Shown here: in pieces, positions 7,613 through 13,864 of the stretch
Layout: each line of letters opens with the position of its first letter
Position numbering within the stretch: the first letter of the stretch is position 1
NCBI GenBank assembly: GCA_011620345.1
Contig: WOZJ01000025.1
Span: 1 to 13,864, forward strand
Direction of reading: 5' to 3'
Length of the DNA: 13,864 bases
Source of the DNA: Nitrospirota bacterium
GTDB lineage: Bacteria; UBA2233
The notes under the pieces: generated by a model
Told to the model about the DNA's origin: nothing
What the model saw: the letters and a program-made list of their open reading frames with translations, nothing else
Databases searched by the model: none
Translations under genes and position numbers: made by a program

Positions 7613-8596
7613 TTATTCCATGATGCTTCTTTGAATATGCAGCGCCTTCATTCCCCGCTTTTTCCCCAAGGTGCCCTCAAACTTCTTTACGCCTTCAATC
7701 GTCAAGAAGGCTCGAAAGTCGTCCGAAGCCCTACCCAAAGGCAACAGGCTTCCTTCTGTAAGCTTAAGGAGATCATCTAGCGTCAACGAAAGCCTGGACA
7801 GCTCGGCCTTTAGTTCGACTTCCACCTTGTTTAGCTCTTTTTCGAGCATTTTTTCCACGTGGACATCCCTATCGCCGTGATAGGGAGACGCCAAAAGCTG
7901 GCGCACGCCCTCAAAAGGCCTCAGAGGCATAAGAAAGCGCAACTCGCACTTTTTTTCTTCTTCCTGAAGCTTGACCAAGATCGTGTAGCGAGCAACGGCC
8001 ACGCTTTCTTTTGGGCCGGAGATATACAACGCCTGGGGACGCGTTTTGAATCCGGCCGCCTTTGGGGTTAAGGGAAGAAAGCCCTCAAACCCAGAAAGAA
8101 GGCTTTCTTCAAGCCGATCCTCGAGCGTCCGGTAGAGCATCTCCCCCTCGAGCTCGTTGATGGGCCTATCGACCTTCTCTGGAGGATCTCCTGCAAGGAC
8201 CGCGTAGATCAAAAAAAAAGCAAACCATGGGTCGATGATCAAGGCCGACTTTCCGACGATGGGATCGAGCGAGAACAGGATGGAATAAAACCCCTCGGGC
8301 AAGGTAAAGGCGCTCTCTTCAAGGCTCGAGACGCTAAGCCCTCCAAATTGAACCCTGCAGTCTTTTCTAGAAAGTGCTACAAAGGCCCGCTCTAAGGAAT
8401 CGCCAAGCTTTTTCAGAGCGACCTCAAGGCCGGAGAGTTGCCTCGTCGACCACTTTTGCACAACGTCTCGAACGAGCAATTGCAGGCCCTCTGGGCGCTC
8501 CTGCGCCGAGGATTGAGAGGCGCTATCCATCCTTATTTCATGCCGGACAACGGCGTTCTTCAACTCTTCTAACTCTTCGCTGGACGGCTCTCGCAT
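7613..8596 (-). CDS. fliM: FliM, C-ring switch protein, divergent
   Basis: A 327-residue FliM, a normal length. FliM links FliG to FliN in the C-ring and receives CheY-P. The middle domain (about 38-235) keeps the family pattern, including QKWSTRQLSGLEVALKKLGDS and NELEGEMLYRTLEDRLEESL. The C-terminal SpoA domain is at about 257-324 (VEVELKAELSRLSLTLDDLLKL). Two motifs are abnormal. The N-terminal CheY-binding motif (consensus LSQxEIDALL) is replaced by PSSEELEELKNAV at 4-16. The GGxG motif needed for FliG contact is replaced by AGDP at 135-138. A T9 run (8211-8219) encodes Phe-Phe-Leu just before that motif. GGGAG lies 5 nt before the ATG, 9 nt after fliL. Identity comes from the domain pattern and from position between fliL and fliN. 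Confidence 0.9.
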   Translation of the reverse strand: MREPSSEELEELKNAVVRHEIRMDSASQSSAQERPEGLQLLVRDVVQKWSTRQLSGLEVALKKLGDSLERAFVALSRKDCRVQFGGLSVSSLEESAFTLPEGFYSILFSLDPIVGKSALIIDPWFAFFLIYAVLAGDPPEKVDRPINELEGEMLYRTLEDRLEESLLSGFEGFLPLTPKAAGFKTRPQALYISGPKESVAVARYTILVKLQEEEKKCELRFLMPLRPFEGVRQLLASPYHGDRDVHVEKMLEKELNKVEVELKAELSRLSLTLDDLLKLTEGSLLPLGRASDDFRAFLTIEGVKKFEGTLGKKRGMKALHIQRSIME

Positions 8597-8605
8597 GGGC
8601 GCTCC

Positions 8606-9118
8606 CTACTCGACGATATACTCGGTAATCAATATTTCATCAACAAGCTGACCGCCCAGGCTATGGTTGATGCGCTCCCGCAGTTCTTTTTTGAGGGTCG
8701 CCTTGATCTCCGGGGAAAGCGCCTCAGTATAGCTAAGTCGGCTAATCCGATCAAGGACGATGTCTTTTAAAATTGGAACCATGCTTTTGCCATAATCGTG
8801 GGCTTTCTTTTCCACAAAGACAACCTGCACCTGCACTCTTGCGTAGTGTCCGAGCGGAGCAGCATCATCCCCAAGCAGGTTGACTACGGCAGGCCCTAAA
8901 TCTAGGGCCCTCTCTGTGATGGGCCCCCTAGCGAACGCTGGGAGGCTATCGGAACTCTCGGGTTCGCCCTTTAGAAGGAATGCCCCAAGAAAGACGCCTA
9001 CAAACAAAGACACAATGCCTATGATGGCGTACAGGAAGCTCCTGGACTTCAACGCGATCCCCCGTATTTTTCTTTTCTCAATGTTTCCTGCAGGTGATGG
9101 AGGTGGGATTTGAATCAT
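8606..9118 (-). CDS. fliL: FliL, stator-associated membrane protein
   Basis: A 170-residue FliL. It forms rings around the MotAB stator and supports torque or stator stability under load. One membrane segment at about 28-49 (FLYAIIGIVSLFVGVFLGAFLL) follows a basic cytoplasmic tail. The periplasmic domain has the family pattern VNLLGDDAAPLGHYARVQVQVVF, then LKDIVLDRISRLSYTEAL and ELRERINHSLGGQLVDEILITEYIVE at the C-terminus. The ATG overlaps the motB stop by one base (TAATG), so its translation is tied to that of motB, its partner in the stator. fliM follows after 9 nt. Confidence 0.95.
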   Translation of the reverse strand: MIQIPPPSPAGNIEKRKIRGIALKSRSFLYAIIGIVSLFVGVFLGAFLLKGEPESSDSLPAFARGPITERALDLGPAVVNLLGDDAAPLGHYARVQVQVVFVEKKAHDYGKSMVPILKDIVLDRISRLSYTEALSPEIKATLKKELRERINHSLGGQLVDEILITEYIVE

Positions 9119-9801
9119 TAGAGCTTCGCACCGATAAGAACCATCTCGACGCGACGGTTGGACTGTTTCCCTTCTGGCGTTTCGTTCGAAGCCACTGGCT
9201 TGAACTCTCCGTACCCTACGGCCGAGAGCCTAACCGGAGGTATTTTCTTTACCTCTACGAGGTAGCGGACGACGCTTACCGCTCTTGTAGCAGAAAGTTC
9301 CCAGTTCGATGGGAACTGGGGCGTATGAATGGGTACGCTGTCCGTATGACCCTCTACCCGCAAATCAAAGGCGGTTGACGTTAAAATTTGCGCTACGCGG
9401 TCCAAAATGGGTAAGGCATCGGGTTTTAAGTCTGCCTGCCCCACGTCGTAGAGCAACTTGTCGGCAAGCGTCAGGTAAACGCCCTCTTTTTTCTGGCTTA
9501 CCTGGACCCCGGGGATTTGCGAGAGCTTCTTGAGCTCCTCAAAGACAGGAGTAATCGAGGAGCGAGGAACGAGCCCGCCCGGCTGATCAATAGGCACTCT
9601 ACCCGTTTGGGGCATGGTGCCCGCGGCTTTTGGTGCGGTCTTGCCAGTAAAATACTCCGAGAACATCTGAAGCCTTCCGACGTCAACGATCGAGAGCGAG
9701 AAAGCCATAATGAAGAAAATAAGGACGTTGGTCAGCAGGTCGATGTAAGCGATCCGCCATTCATCCCCTCCGTGTACGGCTGGCCTTTTTTTTATCGCCA
9801 T
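9118..9801 (-). CDS. motB: MotB, stator protein with OmpA-like peptidoglycan-binding domain
   Basis: A 227-residue MotB. The stator couples ion flow to rotation, and MotB anchors it to peptidoglycan. The short basic N-terminus leads to a single membrane segment (about 16-37: RIAYIDLLTNVLIFFIMAFSL) with Asp21 at the position of the essential ion-binding Asp32 of E. coli MotB. After a linker, an OmpA-like domain (about 112-224) carries VEGHTDSVPI, NWELSATRAVSVVRYL and the C-terminal NRRVEMVL. The ATG at 9799-9801 is chosen because it gives the normal short cytoplasmic tail and lies 22 nt after motA with GAGAT 7 nt upstream. The frame stays open upstream into motA, giving a 51-residue extension unlike MotB. 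An A8 run covers codons 3-6 (9786-9793). Confidence 0.95.
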   Translation of the reverse strand: MAIKKRPAVHGGDEWRIAYIDLLTNVLIFFIMAFSLSIVDVGRLQMFSEYFTGKTAPKAAGTMPQTGRVPIDQPGGLVPRSSITPVFEELKKLSQIPGVQVSQKKEGVYLTLADKLLYDVGQADLKPDALPILDRVAQILTSTAFDLRVEGHTDSVPIHTPQFPSNWELSATRAVSVVRYLVEVKKIPPVRLSAVGYGEFKPVASNETPEGKQSNRRVEMVLIGAKL

Positions 9802-9823
9802 GGGCTTTATCTCGCGCCTTTCG

Positions 9824-10651
9824 CTAAAGCCCGGCCGCGGCCCGGCCTTTGGGTTGTTCTGCTGCGAGTGCTGCACCTTTTCTTGTGGTCGGAGGCAGAA
9901 GGGCCTCCATCCTCTGCCGAACCAGCGGCGCCGGGTCTCCTGCCTGAAGGGCAAGGATCCCTTCCATCAGCAGGAGCTTTTCGTTTACCTCCTCATCCGA
10001 GCGCTTGGACAGCTTCTGGGCAATGGGGGCAAAGATCAGGTAGGCCAGCGTGATTCCGTAGAGCGTGGCGCACATAGCAATGGACATGCCCGCCGCCATT
10101 CTGGAGATCGTTTCCGGGCCCGCCTGGCCTTCGCCCAGCGCGCCAAGCATCTGAATGATGCCGATCACCGCGCCGATCAGCCCGAACGCGGGACCGGCCT
10201 GCACACCGAATCGGAACATCTCTTGGCCCACCTTGTGGCGTTCTTGCATGCCCTCGATATCCTTGCTTAAGATGTCCTCGATCTTGTCCGATGCGATGCC
10301 GTCAGCAACAAGCTGGCAGCCTTGCTTGTAGAACTCATCGTCAAAGCGCTCCATCGCGCGCTCCATGGCAATCGGGCCCTCTCTGCGGATGACGCGGGCA
10401 TACTCTTCGAACGTGTCGATGAACCCGGGAAGGTCGTGCGCGTTCCTTACAAAAAAAACAGCCCTGACATACCTGAATGTCCGAAGGACATCTTTCAATG
10501 GGTAGGCGATAAAGAGCGAGGCCAACACGCCCCCGAAGGTGATCATAAACCCATGTATGCTCAAATACAGCCTGGCGTTCCCCTCCATGAATATCGCCCC
10601 AAAGATGAGGGCGACGCCCGCCACCATCCCGATCGCGCTCGATAAATCCAT
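9824..10651 (-). CDS. motA: MotA, stator ion-channel protein
   Basis: A 275-residue MotA/PomA-family protein. Membrane segments lie at about 5-22, 34-50, 148-172 and 188-210. The large cytoplasmic loop between segments 2 and 3 includes the EGPIAMERAMER region, which carries charged residues of the kind that contact FliG. Segment 3 reads AGPAFGLIGAVIGIIQML, with the conserved proline at 154 and Ala161 where sodium-type PomA has Thr158, so proton coupling is more likely (inference). Segment 4 reads MCATLYGITLAYLIFAPIA. The C-terminal 25 residues are Ala/Arg/Pro-rich and not recognisable. The ATG directly follows the flbD stop with no gap (TAAATG), and GGAGG in the end of flbD serves as its ribosome binding site. 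motB follows after 22 nt. Confidence 0.96.
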   Translation of the reverse strand: MDLSSAIGMVAGVALIFGAIFMEGNARLYLSIHGFMITFGGVLASLFIAYPLKDVLRTFRYVRAVFFVRNAHDLPGFIDTFEEYARVIRREGPIAMERAMERFDDEFYKQGCQLVADGIASDKIEDILSKDIEGMQERHKVGQEMFRFGVQAGPAFGLIGAVIGIIQMLGALGEGQAGPETISRMAAGMSIAMCATLYGITLAYLIFAPIAQKLSKRSDEEVNEKLLLMEGILALQAGDPAPLVRQRMEALLPPTTRKGAALAAEQPKGRAAAGL

Positions 10652-10864
10652 TTACCCCTCCTTGGTTGAGCTTGGGCCTAGCCTGGGGAAAGCCATTCGT
10701 TTGTACTCTAAAAATAGCTTTCGTACCTGTTCCGGCGTCTCCTTCGCGACGAGCTTCTTTTTTGTTGTGAGAGAGACAATGGCGTTTTTTTCCCCCTCGA
10801 CAGTCTCGATCAGGTCCGGGTTCAGGTAAAACACCTCGTCGTTCAAACGGGTCAGCTTAATCAT
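10652..10864 (-). CDS. flbD: FlbD/SwrD-family small flagellar operon protein
   Basis: A 70-residue protein that begins MIKLTRLNDEVFYLNPDLIETVE, the clear signature of the FlbD/SwrD family (MIxLTRLNGxxFxLNPxxIE), followed by a short beta-rich part and an ETPEQVRKLFLEYKR helix. The family member SwrD of Bacillus raises flagellar power and supports swarming; otherwise the function is little known. It is not the Caulobacter transcription factor of the same name. The gene lies between flgE and motA, the standard spirochaete and Firmicutes position. AAGGAGGT overlaps the flgE stop but is about 14 nt from the ATG, slightly longer than usual; no alternative in-frame start exists after the flgE stop. 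The usual PDT motif of the family is replaced by EKNA. Confidence 0.9.
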   Translation of the reverse strand: MIKLTRLNDEVFYLNPDLIETVEGEKNAIVSLTTKKKLVAKETPEQVRKLFLEYKRMAFPRLGPSSTKEG

Positions 10865-10876
10865 GAGCGCAGCAAA

Positions 10877-12406
10877 CTACCTCCTTAACCCCGTCAAAAC
10901 CTGAAACATCTGGTCTGCTGTCCGGATCGTCTCGGCGTTGGCCTGGTAGAAGCGCTGAACCTTTATCATGTCGACAAACTCTTTTGTGATGTCCACGTTT
11001 GACTGCTCGACGTTGCGGATGACCACGGAGCCCCTTTGGCCCGTATTCGGCTTGCCGATGAGCGCAATACCCGAAACGTTAGACTCGATGAAGTTGTTCT
11101 TGCCCACACGCTCCAGGCCTCCTTGGTTGGGGAACTCGGCCAGCGCCACTTGGGATACGTAGGTCGTGCTGCCGTCTGGGTTTAGCCCGAAGATTCGACC
11201 GTTTAAGTCCATGTCGATTGCCATATAGTGCTGGGCCGTTTGGCCGTTTTGCCAGATGGCGTTCACGTTCGAAGGCGCCGAGCGCTGGGTAGCGGGCCCA
11301 AGCTTGGGATCGAGGGGAATACCCTGGCCCCTTCTTGCCTGGTCTCGCTGGGGGCTTTCGATGCCGAGGTCAAAGCCGATGGCCTGAGGGTTCACAGAGC
11401 CGTCGTCAAAAACGTAAGAACCAGGCGCGTATGTCAGCTGCTGCCTGAGCTGGCCTGTTCTGTCGAAGGTAAGGCATTGCACGTTGCCGAGCGTCCGGAC
11501 TTGCAGTCCGCCAGGCAGCTTCGCGTTGTAGGCCGTCCACATCATCCAGGTCGAGCCTGGGGAGGCCGGGTTGCTGCCGAGCATGGTTGAATCGGACAAC
11601 TTCGTGAAGTATACATCTACAGCGTGTTCTTCACCCTGCGAATCGATTACCGATACCTGGGTCGTGTAATCGGCATAGGTGTTGGATAGATACCCAATCA
11701 TGTCAGCGCTGAGCTGGCTTATGTTTCCTGTTGCCAAGTCCTGAGACAGGCGGCGTGCTAGGTCGGGGGGAAAGCGGTTTATGCTGCCCTGCAGGGCCGA
11801 AACGAGCTGTCCGACGTTGCCCGAAGCCGTGGCCTGTGCCAGTTGCGTGAGCAAGCCGAGCATGTCGTTCGGGTTTTGAACGTGCGCACGGGTGTTGCTA
11901 TCCAAGTTCACGTTCATTTTGACGGCCGAGGTGGCCTTTGGGGTCTGCAGGTCGTTGCGGATATAAACATCCGTAAGCGCACCCGCGGCCGTACCGGTTA
12001 CGGGATCGAGGCTGTAGCCCTGAAGTCGCTGGCCCCAGGAGTTGATGACGTAGCCATCAGCATTCGTCCCGAACTGACCGGCGCGGGAGTAGTATACGGC
12101 TCCATTAGGATCTTTCAAAACGAACAACCCATCGCCGTCTATCGCCATGTCCAGGGGGTTGCCCGTGTCCATGAGCGTACCTTGGGTAAAATTGGAGGTA
12201 ATTCCAGCCATACGAACGCCAGCGCCCAAATCCGAGGGGAAATACGTGCCCGTCAAGCGTTGGTAGAGAAGGTCTTCGAAGCGGGCCTGGCCTGCCTTGA
12301 ACCCTGCCGTGCTTGCGTTCGAGATGTTGTTTCCGGTCACGCTCATCGCGTTGTCGTTCGCGATGAGGCCAGTCGAGCCTGTATCGAGCGTTCTTACGAT
12401 GGACAT
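10877..12406 (-). CDS. flgE: FlgE, flagellar hook protein
   Basis: A 509-residue hook protein, longer than the roughly 400-residue enterobacterial FlgE. The N-terminal rod/hook motif is at about 8-47 (TGSTGLIANDNAMSVTGNNISN, then ASTAGFKAGQ), followed by LDMAIDGDGLFVL and YSRAGQF. The C-terminal axial motif is SNVDITKEFVDMIKVQRFYQAN at about 469-490, ending in TADQMFQVLTGLRR. The middle has the hook-type SVIDSQGEEHAVDVYFTKL segment (252-270), which together with length separates it from FlgF and FlgG. Residues about 174-246, just before that segment, form a helical-looking, Gln/Ala-rich insertion with a repeated ATGN-type motif. GAGGGGG lies 6 nt before the ATG. A single cysteine (311) is present. 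flgD, the hook cap, precedes it after 91 nt. Confidence 0.93.
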   Translation of the reverse strand: MSIVRTLDTGSTGLIANDNAMSVTGNNISNASTAGFKAGQARFEDLLYQRLTGTYFPSDLGAGVRMAGITSNFTQGTLMDTGNPLDMAIDGDGLFVLKDPNGAVYYSRAGQFGTNADGYVINSWGQRLQGYSLDPVTGTAAGALTDVYIRNDLQTPKATSAVKMNVNLDSNTRAHVQNPNDMLGLLTQLAQATASGNVGQLVSALQGSINRFPPDLARRLSQDLATGNISQLSADMIGYLSNTYADYTTQVSVIDSQGEEHAVDVYFTKLSDSTMLGSNPASPGSTWMMWTAYNAKLPGGLQVRTLGNVQCLTFDRTGQLRQQLTYAPGSYVFDDGSVNPQAIGFDLGIESPQRDQARRGQGIPLDPKLGPATQRSAPSNVNAIWQNGQTAQHYMAIDMDLNGRIFGLNPDGSTTYVSQVALAEFPNQGGLERVGKNNFIESNVSGIALIGKPNTGQRGSVVIRNVEQSNVDITKEFVDMIKVQRFYQANAETIRTADQMFQVLTGLRR

Positions 12407-12501
12407 GGCTTTCCCCCTCGCCTTTGGTTATCGTTTCTAGTTCTTATGTCCCCACGAGCGGGGCTGGAAAGACCCGCCTTCTTAAATTCAGCCAAGCTCA
12501 T
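12394..12501 (-). CDS. Possible 35-codon small ORF coupled to flgD
   Basis: The 91-nt gap between flgD and flgE is open in one frame. An ATG at 12499-12501 overlaps the flgD stop in an ATGA arrangement, and the frame runs 35 codons before stopping 13 nt inside flgE. The peptide begins MSLAEFKKAGLSSPARGD; the rest is basic and Arg/Asn/Gly-rich, with no membrane segment and no family recognised. There is no good separate ribosome binding site, so translation would depend on coupling to flgD. In Bacillus a small gene (ylzI) occupies the same flgD-flgE position, but this peptide is half that size and no similarity is visible. It may be a chance ORF in a leader for flgE. Confidence 0.25.
   Translation of the reverse strand: MSLAEFKKAGLSSPARGDIRTRNDNQRRGGKPCPS
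12413..12419 (-). promoter_or_regulatory. Ribosome binding site of flgE
   Basis: GAGGGGG on the minus strand lies 6 nt before the flgE ATG, inside the flgD-flgE gap. flgE follows the largest gap in the operon, so this site probably drives its own initiation independently of coupling. Confidence 0.6.
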
Positions 12502-13205
12502 GCCTGGCCATTGACCCGGGTAACGTCCGAGAGCGCAACCTCCTTGCCGTCGACGATCAGCCTTGGCGTTTCGCCCGATAGGTCAACCGAGGTGACAACG
12601 CCCTTGCGGCCTTGCTCAATCGTCACGGAGTTCCCGGCGGCGTCCTTGGCCTCGAAGCGCACGCTATACCGGCCATCGGACAGCGGCTTCCCATCAGGGC
12701 CGACCGGGATGATTTGAAGCGCCTGATCCCCTGCTTTTTGCGCCCCTAAAGGGTAGCGGGCCACTTCCTTTCCCTGGCCGTCAAGAAGAACGGCCTGGAG
12801 CGAGGCCGCATCCGAAGCAAGCCGTATTGGTACGGAAACTGGCTGGCCGCCGATCACGTCCAACGATCGGCCGCCTGCTTCGACCTCCTTGCCGATAAGC
12901 GAAACGGGGTCAAGGCCGGAACGCGAGCCGAGCGTTTGCGCCATCTGCTGCAAGATCTTATTCGTGTTTGTCGCCTGCTCTAACGCACTGAACTGGGCAA
13001 GCTGGGAGGTGAATTCAAGGTTGTCCATCGGCTGCAGAGGGTTTTGGTTTTGCATCTGAGCAACCAGTAGTTTTAAAAAATCCGACTGGATCGCTTGGGG
13101 ATCGCTCTTAGAAGCTTGCGGGACGGCGCTGCTCGATGGGCTGATCGAGGCAAACGCGTTTGCAGACTTCGGCATGGAAAGGTCAACATTGCTAACGACT
13201 GCCAT
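12498..13205 (-). CDS. flgD: FlgD, hook-assembly scaffold (hook cap)
   Basis: A 235-residue FlgD, the temporary cap that assembles hook subunits and is later replaced by HAP1. The conserved N-terminal segment is at about 42-76: DFLKLLVAQMQNQNPLQPMD followed by NLEFTSQLAQFSALEQ. Before it, a Ser/Ala-rich, probably disordered tail carries the export signal. Residues about 100-235 form the Ig/Tudor-like domain, with LDGQGKEVARYPLG and LSDGRYSVRFEAKDAAGNSV. The ATG lies 7 nt after AAAGGAG and 21 nt after the fliK stop. The order fliK-flgD-flgE places the ruler, cap and hook subunit together. Confidence 0.96.
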   Translation of the reverse strand: MAVVSNVDLSMPKSANAFASISPSSSAVPQASKSDPQAIQSDFLKLLVAQMQNQNPLQPMDNLEFTSQLAQFSALEQATNTNKILQQMAQTLGSRSGLDPVSLIGKEVEAGGRSLDVIGGQPVSVPIRLASDAASLQAVLLDGQGKEVARYPLGAQKAGDQALQIIPVGPDGKPLSDGRYSVRFEAKDAAGNSVTIEQGRKGVVTSVDLSGETPRLIVDGKEVALSDVTRVNGQA

Positions 13206-13212
13206 AGCTTTT

Positions 13213-13219
13213 CTCCTTT
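13213..13219 (-). promoter_or_regulatory. Ribosome binding site of flgD
   Basis: AAAGGAG on the minus strand lies 7 nt before the flgD ATG, within the 21-nt fliK-flgD gap. It is one of the strongest sites in the operon. Confidence 0.65.
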
Positions 13220-13226
13220 CGCTTGG

Positions 13227-13864
13227 CTAGACACGGATGCTCAACATTCCTTTGTGGTGAGGCAATACAGGCAGTATTGCGCTTGAGGATGCCGCCTCTT
13301 GCCCGTTGGATAAATTCACCGTATGGGTCATGAGAGGCTGCCCCGAAAAGCCTTCAAACTCCTTAGAGAATGAACCCGGATTTCCGATGGATAAGGAGAA
13401 CTGCGTCAAGTCAAGCCCTTGTTCTCTAAGATTATCCTGTAATCCCGCCTGGCCTTGCTTAAGGGCTTGGCCTGCCTCATGCGAGTTTGCCACGATAAAT
13501 ACCCTTAGGTCGCTTCCTTTTAGGTCAAGCCGAACAGTAAGCTCCCCCAAATCTGGAGGCTCGAGCGCAAGCGTAACCGTATGCCTTTGCTGTATAGCAG
13601 GCCTATCCTGAGAAAGGGAGCCAAGGATGGCTTCCTGAAGTTGCCTTGTGACCTCTTGAGCTTCGACCTTGTTCGGCCCGAAAGAGCGGCTCGAAGCCAT
13701 GGCTTCTTGAAAGGAGATATTGGCGTCTTGCTTGTCCTTGGACTGCAGTAACGGCATCGCTTTTTGGCGGCCCCCCCCATTGTTTTCTGCTTGGATTTTG
13801 GAGGCAAACTCCGGCGTCTCTTTAAGATTTAGCCAAGCGCGGTGTTCAGAAAATCGACTCTCTA
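13227..13864 (-). CDS. fliK: FliK, hook-length control protein, C-terminal part; 5' end outside window
   Basis: The frame is open from the right edge to TAG at 13227-13229, giving 211 visible residues; the N-terminal ruler region lies outside. An internal ATG at 13755-13757 is unlikely to be the start, because upstream codons read on without a stop through a polar, low-complexity stretch (QAENNGGGRQKA) typical of FliK. The C-terminal Flg_hook domain is clear: HTVTLALEPPDLGELTVRLD, SDLRVFIVANSHEAGQALKQ and LREQGLDLTQFSLSIG. FliK measures hook length and signals FlhB to switch substrate specificity. A G8 run on the coding strand (13771-13778) encodes Gly-Gly-Gly just upstream of the domain. flgD follows after 21 nt. 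Confidence 0.9.
   Translation of the reverse strand, partial: ESRFSEHRAWLNLKETPEFASKIQAENNGGGRQKAMPLLQSKDKQDANISFQEAMASSRSFGPNKVEAQEVTRQLQEAILGSLSQDRPAIQQRHTVTLALEPPDLGELTVRLDLKGSDLRVFIVANSHEAGQALKQGQAGLQDNLREQGLDLTQFSLSIGNPGSFSKEFEGFSGQPLMTHTVNLSNGQEAASSSAILPVLPHHKGMLSIRV
13771..13778 (-). repeat. G8 homopolymer tract inside fliK
   Basis: Eight consecutive C on the plus strand (G on the coding strand) encode three glycines. A one-base change would shift frame before the essential FliK C-terminal domain. The intact frame is in phase in this sequence. Confidence 0.9.

Noticed and set aside
9802-9954. 51-residue N-terminal extension of MotB
   Set aside because: It would overlap the end of motA in another frame, and MotB normally has only a short cytoplasmic tail before its membrane segment.
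12428-12435. AACGATAA on the minus strand, resembling a sigma-28 -10 element (GCCGATAA) before flgE
   Set aside because: Only a partial match, and no TAAAGTTT-like -35 lies about 11 nt upstream.
12450-12463. CCCC/GGGG inverted repeat with a 6-nt loop in the flgD-flgE gap
   Set aside because: The stem is only 4 bp and no T run follows, so it does not qualify as a terminator; a role in the flgE leader is not excluded.
11843-12514. Plus-strand open frame of 223 codons opposite flgE
   Set aside because: It lies antisense to the conserved FlgE N-terminal region, has no recognisable motif, and fits a shadow of a GC-rich coding strand.

Overview
The window is one uninterrupted, tightly packed flagellar operon read entirely from the minus strand. 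In transcription order (right to left) it holds fliK (5' end outside the window), flgD, flgE, flbD, motA, motB, fliL, fliM, fliN, fliO, fliP, fliQ, fliR, flhB, flhA, flhF and flhG (3' end outside the window). Gaps are 0 to 22 nt or short overlaps, except 91 nt between flgD and flgE. No promoter or factor-independent terminator is visible, so the transcript probably enters from beyond the right edge and leaves past the left edge. No RNA gene, mobile element or CRISPR array was seen.

By job: fliK, flgD and flgE (right end) build the hook and set its length. flbD is a small operon-associated regulator of power or motility. motA, motB and fliL form the stator and its partner. fliM and fliN form the C-ring switch. 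fliO, fliP, fliQ, fliR, flhB and flhA form the type III export gate. flhF and flhG set flagellar position and number.

The order flgD-flgE-flbD-motA-motB-fliL-fliM-fliN-fliO-fliP-fliQ-fliR-flhB-flhA-flhF-flhG is the arrangement known from spirochaete flagellar operons. It also resembles the Bacillus fla/che operon without fliY/cheY and with the motor genes inside. Base composition is moderate to slightly GC-rich by eye. The phylum cannot be settled from gene order: a spirochaete, or a member of a deep-branching phylum that keeps this order, are both possible. An enterobacterial layout is excluded.

The operon itself is a known system. The unusual points are in the proteins: FlhG has lost the P-loop lysine while keeping its FlhF-activating N-terminus; FliM lacks the GGxG motif and has a degenerate CheY-binding segment; FlhB reads NPDH instead of NPTH at its self-cleavage site; FlgE carries a helical-looking insertion with a duplicated motif; and a 35-codon ORF is coupled to the flgD stop in the only sizeable gap.
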